Below, one piece after another: positions 10,498-20,607 of a DNA stretch of 64,000 nucleotides (its first letter is position 1; each line of letters begins with the position of its first letter). Under the pieces are notes generated by a model. That model was not told the DNA's origin. It ran no database searches and saw only the letters and a program-made list of their open reading frames with translations. The stretch is from Bryoerythrophyllum caledonicum (Eukaryota; Streptophyta; Bryopsida; Pottiales; Pottiaceae), in the NCBI GenBank assembly GCA_963971425.1, contig OZ020521.1:2296501-2360500 (forward strand), given 5' to 3'. Both the position numbers and the translations under genes were made by a program.

Positions 10498-13311
10498 CTA
10501 TAATTCAGCTAAAGATGCCTTGATTATGTCCACTTGTGATTTAGGAATTTTTAATCTAGAGGAGCTTGTGTTTCCACGCAACCTAGGCTTCCAAGCCGTT
10601 AAAATACAATCTGTATACACCCAGATTGGTTCAGATTCAGTCTCTTCAACCCAATTATTCCCATGATTAGAATCCCACCCTTGGTACGTTTCCAAGTCCA
10701 CATGACGCTGGGATGCAGGTTTGAAGTATTGCACTTTAATCTCATGAGAATGTTCACGATCCGGATGTGGATTAGTCAATGCCAAGGCAATCCAAAATGG
10801 GCGCAAATCTCCATCAGCTGAACGCACCGCAAGTACATAGCCCTCGTACACATCTCTACCAACCCGAAACGATGGAGGGGGACAATGACGTCGTTGTCCA
10901 ATGAATGGAGGGTCCTCTGCATATTCCTCCCTCAACGACCCATCAATCTCATATTCATCCACCATGGATGGAGCATATCTAGATAGTGGCCAAAATCCCT
11001 CTCGTAGGAGAGCCGATTCTTCCAAAGGCACCTCGAGAGAAGCCTTAACACCTCTCCAATAGTACATAATATGCTCGTTCTTCCTCCTATATTCACCCGA
11101 GAGATCCTCGTTAGCCATAGATTCCCAAAGACTTAGAAACCCAGAGATACCCTTCAGGACCTCATCATAATTCTCATGACGTCGCGGAATGAGAGGAATC
11201 GGTTGTCCACGAGGCAAAATTGGCCTACCATCTTCCGCCACTTTCCACAGCTGGATTCCTCCATCCTCCTCAGGCAACCAATCCCTATCTGTACAAAGAA
11301 TTTTGTACTGCATCTTTGGCAATCCATCAGAGCCCTTGTAAAACTTGAATTGTTGGCCCTTAGTGTGACATGTAAGGGCCTCTTTGCCAATGCACAAATA
11401 TCCTTCTAAAAAGCCCTTGAAATCGGGCACCTCTTCAATGAGGTGTGGAATAACTGGCACTTTCTCAGCATCCATGAATGATTTCATCAAGAGTGGAATC
11501 GTTGGATAGCTATTTGATTTGAGTTTGGAACTCCATCTCCCAAACATTGCGTCAATATCCTCGTGAGTATGACCAACAAGTAAGAAGTTGACATACACTT
11601 CACGGAAAATACCCATATGGACAAGAAGGGAAAAAAAAGCGAACACAAATCTATTTTTATTGTCCCCTGTGGCATTATCTAACTGCATTTGGAGAATTGG
11701 TGGTAACTGTTTCGCAGGAATAGGTTCAACTGGTGGAGCAGCAAGGGATCCAAGACACACGTTAGCATCCGCAAGCACAGCCTCAGAGAGAGGAGAAGCT
11801 CTTCCACTCGTAAATAATTCACGAGAAGAATACACCGGTGGACTCTCTAAGTCCCGAAGTAACTTTGCAATGGATCCAATAGTGTGGTTCGAGTCTGTGG
11901 GAAAGATGTCAAGACTATAATGGGCATAACGAACATCTCCATGTCCATGAGCAATCATTCCAGTTACGGCCACAGGCAGCTTCATGAAGGACTCCGTCGC
12001 TTTATTCTTGTGAGAAAAATGAGGTGATGCGGTTTTGCTATGATCCATTTTATCATGAATGATGCACACAACCTCGTCAGGTTTTTCTTCCGAGTTCTTC
12101 CAATTCCCATAATATAAAATGCGATGAGTCTGTTGAGAGGCTTGATGTAACTGCAATTTGACTTCCCACATTTTGTATGAGGAGGACCCCCATGTACAAG
12201 CCTTCTTTAATTGCTTGAGTTGGTCGCATCTTCCGCAGCGGGCAAAGTTGTCACCAGGCTTCTTCGTAGAGTATTGTTCAAACTCAGAGCTTCGAATTCG
12301 ACTAAGACCAGACAAAGATATTGGTTTGAGGCCAAATCTTGAATTCACCTCATTCACTTTGGGCAACACTCCACTCCATTGAAAAGAGGCAGGAAGGTGT
12401 TTGGAGACGACCTTCTCCCCAGTGCCAAGTGTAGTTGTCTTATTAGGACTGTGATCGGCAGCATCATCAAGTATATCATGCAGAGTAGCAATTGCCTGTA
12501 GAGTATGAGTCCGAGGCTTCTTTGAACCAGTATTGCCGTGTGCCCCTGCCCGAATCCCATCCTTTGCCTCTCGTTTGTACCGGTAGAATGTGGCTCGACT
12601 AACCCCCATGATAGTACACCATGCATTTTGGCATACATCAATTCCATCAAGCGTCACCACATGGTTGCCATTGGAATCCATGTGGATCTGCCTGTGCACA
12701 TCAAGCCAAACATGTTTCTGAAAGAAAACACCTCCAATGTCACGGTAAACTTGGGAGCGAAGCACAGAAATTGAACACCGTGGAAATCGTTGAGTACAAT
12801 TTCTTGGACAACAGACGGTGCTTGCAACAGAGTTGATTGATTGTGAAGTAAGAAGTACTTCCTTCTTTGGTCGAGAAGGTCCCTCTACCCTGTGACGAGT
12901 GGTTTCGTATTGTCGAACGCCTACTCTTGGTCCGCGACGAAATACCTTAAGAGCTGCATTGAAAATGCTAGTTTGTTCTTGGTCATACAAACTCACATTA
13001 CAAAGAAAGACTTGTCGAGTTGGCCATGCTCGGAGGGCAAATATCCAATTCAATGGAATTTCATTCTCGTCTAAGCATTCAGCGATTAGAATAGCAACAT
13101 GATCATCTCCAAGTGGTCGACCACCAGTTTCAGGAACAAATCCAGAATCAACACTCTGGCAAAGTCCAACTGCAACATCGGCACCAGATGTGTTTCGAAG
13201 GATAACGCGCTTTGAGAACCACGATGAGCAAGGAATGCCCTCACATGCAGCAACACCTGGAGGTAACGTAGGTGGAACTCGAACTACACCATCATATGAG
13301 CATTCTTCCAT
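10498..13311 (-). CDS. DUF7869-family DDE-like transposase candidate
   Basis: One uninterrupted frame of about 937 codons. I prefer the ATG at 13311 because it directly follows a TTGAAG splice-acceptor-like end. N-terminal third: a Cys cluster (CCPRNC, about 169-174) and a GVSRATFYRYKRE helix-turn-helix-like stretch (about 238-250). Then a CGRC zinc-ligand pair (361-364) and the core: IIHDKMDHSK (419-428), QLDNATGDNKNRFVF (545-559) and VNFLLVGHTHEDIDAMF (576-592). The GHTHEDID motif is the signature of DUF7869 proteins, which are widespread in plants and animals. The spaced acidic residues D422/D425, D547 and E586/D587/D589 fit an RNase H-like DDE fold. The C-terminal 250 residues are not assigned. 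It is the only intact nuclease-like gene in the element and hence the best transposase candidate. The catalytic role is inference. Confidence 0.8.
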   Translation of the reverse strand: MEECSYDGVVRVPPTLPPGVAACEGIPCSSWFSKRVILRNTSGADVAVGLCQSVDSGFVPETGGRPLGDDHVAILIAECLDENEIPLNWIFALRAWPTRQVFLCNVSLYDQEQTSIFNAALKVFRRGPRVGVRQYETTRHRVEGPSRPKKEVLLTSQSINSVASTVCCPRNCTQRFPRCSISVLRSQVYRDIGGVFFQKHVWLDVHRQIHMDSNGNHVVTLDGIDVCQNAWCTIMGVSRATFYRYKREAKDGIRAGAHGNTGSKKPRTHTLQAIATLHDILDDAADHSPNKTTTLGTGEKVVSKHLPASFQWSGVLPKVNEVNSRFGLKPISLSGLSRIRSSEFEQYSTKKPGDNFARCGRCDQLKQLKKACTWGSSSYKMWEVKLQLHQASQQTHRILYYGNWKNSEEKPDEVVCIIHDKMDHSKTASPHFSHKNKATESFMKLPVAVTGMIAHGHGDVRYAHYSLDIFPTDSNHTIGSIAKLLRDLESPPVYSSRELFTSGRASPLSEAVLADANVCLGSLAAPPVEPIPAKQLPPILQMQLDNATGDNKNRFVFAFFSLLVHMGIFREVYVNFLLVGHTHEDIDAMFGRWSSKLKSNSYPTIPLLMKSFMDAEKVPVIPHLIEEVPDFKGFLEGYLCIGKEALTCHTKGQQFKFYKGSDGLPKMQYKILCTDRDWLPEEDGGIQLWKVAEDGRPILPRGQPIPLIPRRHENYDEVLKGISGFLSLWESMANEDLSGEYRRKNEHIMYYWRGVKASLEVPLEESALLREGFWPLSRYAPSMVDEYEIDGSLREEYAEDPPFIGQRRHCPPPSFRVGRDVYEGYVLAVRSADGDLRPFWIALALTNPHPDREHSHEIKVQYFKPASQRHVDLETYQGWDSNHGNNWVEETESEPIWVYTDCILTAWKPRLRGNTSSSRLKIPKSQVDIIKASLAEL

Positions 13312-14444
13312 CTTCAAGATAACACAAGAAAAAGGACAGAGGTTTAGTTATCAAGAGATATTGGCAAATATGTAAATGACGGCTCCAATCAGAGGAGAGA
13401 GATACAAATAAGAAATGCTTATCCTCAACACGAGGATAACTTCAGATATTGAGTATTTCAACATTGGATTAGGGAGTTGTACAATAATTCAACAGTCAGT
13501 TATGACAACACATTGTTGATTAAACCCGGAGTGAACACACCAAATGTACAGAATATTTCAAACGAAGATCAGCATTCAGAAATTCATTTATCAAAATTCA
13601 TATTTGTAAAATTATCTCCATCAATTTGAAATGGCTAGAAACCAATCTTCTTCTTTGATGGAACAGACAGCACAATACCTCAGTGAGTTATCCTCGACCC
13701 GAGGATAGACCTACGAAAGAAATCTGAAGCACATAAGAGAATGTATGACATTGGCATTCACCACCTCAAAGTTCAAAGAATACATGCATCTCAGATGACA
13801 TTAAACTCGGAGTCAGTTATCCTCGACTCGAGAATAACCATCATAAAGTAAGTGATCCAGATATTGTATATCATACTTTTGATATCCTCGACTCGAGAAT
13901 GACAGACATGTTGGATATTACACCCGTCTAGTGCAAATCAAGACTTGACATCAATTCTTGATTCAGCTGATGAATTCAGGTTATACTTAATGTTGTTTCG
14001 TCGCATTCCAGCGAAACTACATGCGTTATCCTCGAGTCGAGGATAATTCTTTTTTCAACTTGCATCCCGTTTACCTTACAGTACTTTACAAGATTCAATA
14101 GTTTTATTCTCGAGTCAAGGATAAACCTCATATAATGTCCCGTTAGTGATGGATTTGATTCGATTATGTGAATTCAGATTATCCTCGACCCGAGGATAAT
14201 AGTGCTACAGTGATTCCGTAATATGCGGAGTGTCACAGATAGAGATTTAGTTTAGAGACAAACAAGAACCGCGAAAGTGGTCAATATCACTTAATAACGT
14301 GCAATGGGGAGACTTGTACTCTTGCACAGAAAGCAGAGTAGAAAACATTGAAATGACCTGTGCGACACAGGCAAATAGGAAATGAATATGATTTCAACCA
14401 ACGAGCAAGAAATACAACCACATAAGAAATACAGACTCACTTAC
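13312..14444 (-). other. Predicted 5' leader intron of the DUF7869 gene with seven palindromes
   Basis: On the minus strand a strong donor, GTAAGTGAG, begins at 14444 and an acceptor-like end directly precedes the ATG at 13311. Within this 1.1-kb interval are seven copies of the element's palindrome, at about 13418, 13687, 13816, 13884, 14025, 14104 and 14179. The exon-intron structure is predicted from splice consensus only. Confidence 0.55.
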
Positions 14445-14659
14445 ACTCCTGCCCTAAAAAACTATCCAAAACATTCATGTCCCAAAAAACGACCTGGAAC
14501 AATAAAAACCAGTTCAGTATCTTACTGAGCAAAGGCAAGAGCTGAAGCACAGAAGTGGAAGCGGAGGCGAGGAAGAGAGAGCTTCAGAGAGGGAAGAGTT
14601 CGAAATGAGTATTTCCAGGGGAAAGTTAGAATGTCGTGATGGACTTCGGTGCACAAAAA

Positions 14660-14725
14660 ACGGAGGAGGGCGGGAAACTTGAAAGACTTTTTCCAACGGC
14701 GGCATTTTTGGGCGGGAAAACAATG
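14660..14725 (-). promoter_or_regulatory. Two E2F-type sites upstream of the DUF7869 gene
   Basis: The exact E2F consensus TTTCCCGCC occurs twice on the minus strand, at 14677-14669 and 14719-14711, 42 bp apart. In plants this sequence binds E2F/DP factors and drives S-phase genes. The sites lie about 230-275 bp upstream of the predicted leader-intron donor, where the promoter should be. Regulation itself is inferred. Confidence 0.6.
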
Positions 14726-15219
14726 TATTTTTGGCACATCTTTTAAGGTGACCTTTTTAAGTTGTCGAGTCACTTCAATTTAGAAATGCGACCAACCCGA
14801 ATAAGACAAAATGAGATTCGTTTTGACAAAATCGGATTTTCTAATGAATAAAAAACTGAAAGTCATATTTGGTTTCATATGTAAAATAAAAATAAAAATA
14901 AACAATAATCTGCTACATTAGTTTTAGGGTAAAAAGGGTTTTTTTTTTCAATAAGCCTTGTAAAATGAGAATCATTTTCAAGAATATAACTCTTGGAATA
15001 TTAAAAGTTTTAACATATATAATTTGTGTTGATATTGTTTTCAAATAAGAATTGAAGATAATTTAATTTGGTTTTTAAAAAAAGTTGTATATTCATTTAG
15101 GCTTTCTTCGTTTCATTGATAAAAAATCAAAATTTTAATCAACTTTAGATTATATTTAAGTAAGTTGATAAATGTTTTTTGTCACACACAAGAAGAAGAA
15201 GAACTCTAGTTCAAAAGAC

Positions 15220-15272
15220 GGCGTGAATAAAGTGTTTATTTGATCCACCGCTAAGTCCATGTCCACCGGACT
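15220..15272 (-). repeat. Dispersed LINE-tail-like motif, copy A
   Basis: On the minus strand it contains GGACATGGACTTA followed by GGTGGATCAAATAAACAC and TTTATTCACGCCG. The same order of words occurs at 40284-40389 (minus) and 55261-55372 (plus), where the identity is higher. It is probably the conserved 3' end of a retroposon family inserted into the giant element. Confidence 0.5.
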
Positions 15273-15374
15273 TATATCACACACATATTTGTTCTTCAAA
15301 GTTGACGAAGAAGGGGAAAAATGATTAATTTTGTTCACAATCTTTAAATATAAAACGAACTTTCTTTGAGCTAA

Positions 15375-18300
15375 TTCATGCAATTTGATGACTTTCTAAT
15401 TAAAGGTTATCCTTGATTTGAGGATAATTTTTTTGACTATAATTAGTAGTCAATTGCTATGTATTGAAAACTAGAAAATGGTATAATTTTTTTTTTTTAA
15501 ATCACTAAATTGTATAGTGTAATATGATGTGAATTTGAAAACTACTCATGGATCATTGCACTGTCAATAATTCTTTATGTCTTTTTCTCGAGTGGCTTAA
15601 GTCTTAATGTGTTTCTTAGTATTGCTTATATAAAACTATAGTGAATCAAATACATGTAGTTTTCTTTAAGAACGACTAAAATAAAATTTCATTGGTTTGG
15701 TATGTTCGTATTCTGTATCATAAGTTTTAAGAAATTTTTAGTTGACAATTGCATTTTTAAATTTGAAAAGCAAGTTCTGGACCACTATGAAAAATCAAAT
15801 GCAATGTCAAGTTCAAGAAAAACATTTGTCGTATAGGCACATTTTTTTAAAAATGTATAAGTGAAGTATATTAAAAAAAAATTATCAAATCATACATGAG
15901 GTTTTTAAGCAGGTCCATAAATTATCAAGTCATACATGAGGTTTTTAAGTAGAAACCCTAAACCCTAAAACCCTAAAATTCTAGAAACCCTAAATCCTGA
16001 AACCCTAGAAACCCTAAAAATCCTTAAAAACTCTGTAAATCCTAAAAACCTAAAAACTCTAAAACTATAAAATCCTAAACCCTAAACCTAAGATTTCGCC
16101 GTAACATGCGTGTTGTTGCTGGTGAACACCATGTCGATTTGGGCAACCGTACATTTCTAGAGTGGCTTTTAAGGACAGGCTGAAGAAGATGAAAGATGCC
16201 ATAATCAGGTGTCCACGGGCATAGAAACTTCAAGTATTATACTTGTTTCCTTGGTTACTCATTACACTATAATCAACAGTTTAGAATTGATCTTGGTATG
16301 CAATTTCGAGGAACTTTTATTGGGGTTAAGTAATATTGAAGTATTCTGATCACGTTAAGTGGTTCTACAAAGGTAGATAAGCAAGGAGATAGTTCACATT
16401 ATAACTGACGTGAAGTAAACTATTGAAATTCTTTGCAGTCTCCGGTTCGAATCCTAGAACGATAATGGTCCGCAATGGCAAGATGAGTTTGATTTGTACT
16501 TTTGTAGATTTTCATAGTCACCCATGATTAAAATGGACCCATTTTTTAGCAAGTTTATTACAAACTTATCAATGTTTTAATCCAAAAATTTGAACAATTT
16601 CCATGTAGCATTCACATTATTCACATGGCAAATAATTAATGTAATGTACTAGCATATTTCTTATATATAACTTAAAAACTAGCCCCTTCATATATACTAA
16701 ACCCTTAACCCTAAACCTAAGGGTGCTCTTTGCCATCTCCGAATTCGAATCTAGTTTTACTTTTTCAAACATATTTCCAATCCAAATACAATTTAACATT
16801 AACCCCTAAACGTCCTTGGGGGGTCGAAACGCTAAAATGCAGTCAAAAATCCCTCAAAATTAAATTCCATGTAGAGCTCAATGAAAGAAAAATATTCAAA
16901 AAGTAACCATAAGATCCTCTTCAAACATAGCCAAATAATAAGTGAGCCAATTCTTGTGTACTTTGAACATGATTTAGGCCTCCATCCACTCCAAAAAAGC
17001 TACGTTTGGGGGCTAAAATTAGTTGGGCAGACCCTAGCAGCTCTTGTTGAGACCCCAACAGCTATTGCTGGGGGCCCCAACGATTGTTGTTGGGGTTAAG
17101 TATAAGATATAGAATAAATCATTAACAGTTAAAATGCTTTGAGGCTGATGAATTATGTTCAAAAAATATTGGATGAATCTCCTTTTAATCAATTTCAACT
17201 CTAAACTTGTAAGTGTTGTAATTCTAGCTCTTAAACATTTCTCACGTTGCATTTATTTGTAGTAAACAAATAAATCATAGAATAGAACTTACTTAATTGT
17301 TATGAAAATGTGATTTATATAAAAATTAAATATAGAAGGAAAAGAAATCTTAATGCATATTCAAAAACAAGATAAGATAATTCAGATTTCAATTGTGGAT
17401 ATAGGCTCTACTTCTGCAAAAGTTCCACGGAAATAGGCAACATGACACTAAATTTTCCACAGATATTGGGTACTCTAGAGCCTAATTTCCACGGTTAATC
17501 ATTAGGTTTCTACAAAAGCAGGGCTAGAAATTTCCGACAATTCATCGCTCACGTCCCACCGCTCATTGAGCATTTGTCACCGCTCACAACCTAGCATTCT
17601 TGTGAAGTAAATGAAAGTCATCAAAGATCAAATGCTAAATGCTTCATCAATTTCAAACAATGGAGAAACTATAAAATATTAACAAGTTTGAGTGAAATAA
17701 CAATTTTGAAGAGAATATATGAAAAGTATCTAGAAGTCTTTTTACTAAATTTATAATTTTTTAACTTTCCATTCATTAAAGCAATAAAAGATACCATATT
17801 CATGTCAAAGAGGCCTAAAATAGGAAAAAAAAGAGGAAATATAAACCTCTTCTAAAGTATATTACGGAAACAGATTTAACCTTCATTAAAAAGATAAGAC
17901 TTAAATAAATACTCATAAATTTAAAATATGATGTGAATTTGAAAAGTATTCATGGATCATGGTGTTTGATGTCTTTTTTATCTAGAGGCTTAAGTCTTAT
18001 TGTGTTTCTTAGGATTGCTTATATAAAACTACAGTAAATCAAATACATGTAGTTTTTTTTAAGAACGACTAAAATAAAATTTCATTGGTTTGGTATGTTT
18101 GAGCAAAATCATGCAATTTGATGACTTTCTAATTAGAGGTTATCCTTGATTCGAGGATAAACTTTCCATTATTAACTAGAAGTCAATTGCAATGTATTGG
18201 AAAATTAGAAAAAGGTATAAAATTGATATAACCACTAAATTGTATAGTGTAATATGATGTATTTGAAAAGTATTCATGGATCATGGTGTTTGTAATTCTT

Positions 18301-18460
18301 TATGTATTTTTTATCTAGTGACTTAAGTCTTATTGTGTTTCTTAGGATTGCTTATATAAAACTATAGTAAATCAAATACATGTAGTTTTTTTTTAGAACG
18401 ACTAAAACAAAATTTCATTGGTTTGGTATGTTTGTATTGTGTATCATAAGTTGTAAGAAA
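15375..18460. repeat. Threefold internal repeat (15375-15760, 17930-18105, 18106-18460)
   Basis: The blocks share long stretches, for example GCAATTTGATGACTTTCTAA, TTGTATAGTGTAATATGATG, TATATAAAACTATAGT and ATTTCATTGGTTTGGTATG. The first and third blocks each begin next to a diverged palindrome; the second is a partial copy running directly into the third. Function unknown. Confidence 0.7.
15949..16092. repeat. Degenerate telomere-like CCCTAAA tract
   Basis: A run of CCCTAAA and variants (AACCCTAAAACCC, CCCTAGAAACCC, CCTAAAAACC) over about 140 bp. A short second tract lies at 16697-16720. It is the plant-type telomere repeat, interstitial and mutated. Confidence 0.7.
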
Positions 18461-19103
18461 TTGTAAATGGACAATTGCAACTTTAAACTTGAAATGCAAT
18501 ATGTGGACCACTTTGAAAAATTATTACAAACTTACAATTTACGGCATGAAATTAACACGTATCGGAACAAAAAAGCCACATAAATGTAGTTTTATATAGA
18601 TCCACTCAAAGATTCTTAATTTGATGAACAATGACTCTAATAAATGTTTACAATGTTACCTTTAAAAAAATATTTAGATTTGAAATTAACAATACAATAG
18701 TAATGAAAAATTAATATTATTAACGATGATTTTAAAAATTAAAAGATTCTAAATACGTTTATACCAAGTAAAATTTTTATGTACTTCCCAAAGAAACTAA
18801 TTTAGAATGTATTTTTATCATGCAAGAGTATGCCAAAGTTGGTAGTTTTCAAATCATTCAAAGTACAATTAAATTGACGGATGAAAACGTCCCATATTCA
18901 TTCCAATTCACGAACATTCATTAACCGAAAATTAAATTGAAGCATCACGTCATTTCGATATAGTTTCTAAATTCTAAATAATTGGACATTCATGTACCGC
19001 TTAGCTTTAAAGTTAGGTTAGGTTTGGTCTCGGAAGGAGGGGAAAAGATGAAGAGCCGCCAAACCCTTCACTTTTTCAAGAGTGAATAAGGGCGTGACAC
19101 CTC

Positions 19104-19130
19104 CCTCTCTCTCTCTCTTTCTCTTTTTTT

Positions 19131-19191
<61 letters not shown>
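19104..19191. repeat. (CT)n microsatellite
   Basis: An almost pure CT run of about 50 bp preceded by CTCTCTTTCTC and a poly-T. It is followed to about 19480 by GTGTGAG-type words. It sits just upstream of the presumed 5' leader of the rightward gene; CT-rich tracts are common at plant transcription starts. Confidence 0.8.
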
Positions 19192-19195
<4 letters not shown>

Positions 19196-20607
19196 TGCTC
19201 TCATTTCCAGGACATGCTTTTTCTCCCTTCTCTCCCTCTCTCTTTGCTCGCTTCGCTCGCTTTGTCTGTTTGATAGCGTGAGCGTGAGTGTGTTCGTGAA
19301 GCTATGAGTGTCTGAGGTGTGTCTAAGAGTGTGTGAGCGTGTGTGTGAGTGTGTGTGAGGTGTGCGTGAGTGTATGTGAGGTGTGCGTGAGTGTGTGTGA
19401 TTCTGTGTGGTGTGTGAGAGCGTGTCTGTGAGGTCTATGTTATTGTTTGTGTGAGGTTTGTTTGTGTGGTGTGTGTGTGGCTGTCAACGCTTAGGGTTTC
19501 ATGAGTATTCGTATTTGAGGTCTGTGAGCTGTGAAGTATTTTGTGCGGTGTTTCGTGAGTGTCAGCGATTGGGGTTTCAGTTCTGTGAGGAGTGTTTGTT
19601 ATTGTCAGCACTTAGGGTTTGAGGTGTGTGAGGTGTGTTTGTGATTTTCAGCGCTTAGCGTTTGAAATTTCTGCATTAAGTTTCACTGAAGCGAGGGATT
19701 TGGTAGTGATTTGCAAAGTGTTTCCACAGTTTAGGTTTTGGAGATTGGAAGTTTTGGATTTAGTTTCACGCAAGCTAGGGTTTTGCTTGTGCACGACACC
19801 TGCAATCAGATTCAGAGCTTACAATTGCAATATTTGCACACACTCCAAGTAAGTTTATGATAACTTTCACAATTCTGCACTCTGCGTTTCAAGCTGCATC
19901 TGATTTTCTGTCTAAAACATTGTAAACGTGCCTGAGTAGAGAACTGTCCGACACCATCGTTTGAAAGTTTGTAATGCTAATTTGTTTGTATGTATGTTTG
20001 TTTGTCTGCAATTTTATTGCAATGAACTGTAGTTTGTAAAAAAACAGCCAATACTGGAAGCCGTTTATTCTCGAACCGAGCATAAACTTGTTGCCATGGT
20101 TCATTGGTAGTTTCTGGTCCATTATGTGGTTGAATTTCGACCAATTTATCATCGACTCGAGAATAAATGCAAGAGATAACCATGACAAAATGTATAGTAT
20201 CCTCGAGACGAGGATAAATTGGTGAATATTCAATGATAAATTGAACCAGAAATCATGCATAATTGTACTCGGTCACTAATTTTCCTGTGAAATATACTTG
20301 CCCGTCAAATTTTCATACATGGCTCCAAGAATATTTCCATTCTGGTCCCACGTTTATCCTCGAGTCGAGGATAAATATCTTAAAAATCAAAATACAATGA
20401 ACGCCCCTTTATAAATGTCTTTACGACTCGTAAATAAAGAACTCGGGAATCCATTGCTTCAGCCAAGTTACGCTAGATGTTATACTCGATCGAGAATACC
20501 AGGACTCACAATCCAATGTAACTTGCGAAGAATGAGAGTTTCTATCATCGACTCGAGGATAAATCAGTATGTGATTACTAATACCCATGTGGTGTGGCAT
20601 TCTGCAG
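19192..20607 (+). other. 5' leader exon and intron of the rightward gene, with six palindromes
   Basis: A donor-like CCAA/GTAAGTTTATG lies at 19848/19849 and an acceptor TTCTGCAG at 20600-20607 abuts the ATG at 20608. This predicts a 759-bp leader intron. Six palindrome copies lie inside it, at about 20064, 20145, 20198, 20353, 20481 and 20543. The arrangement mirrors the leader intron of the leftward gene. Predicted from consensus only. Confidence 0.5.

Larger units (their letters stand above)
14774..19000. other. Central non-coding region of the giant element
   Basis: No gene. It contains two diverged palindrome copies (15406-15428 and 18139-18160), telomere-like CCCTAAA tracts, a threefold internal repeat, a LINE-tail-like motif and a GC-rich hairpin at 17037-17098 built from ACCCCAACAGC/GCTGGGG words. 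The long AT-rich spacer separates the two divergent transcription units. Confidence 0.6.

Noticed and set aside
16431..16460. tRNA-like B box (GGTTCGAATCC)
   Set aside because: The bases flanking the loop do not form a T-stem and no A box or acceptor stem lies upstream. A weaker look-alike at about 16736 shares the same failing. Not a tRNA gene.
19082..19273. Ser/Leu-repeat open frame
   Set aside because: It is the translation of the CT microsatellite.
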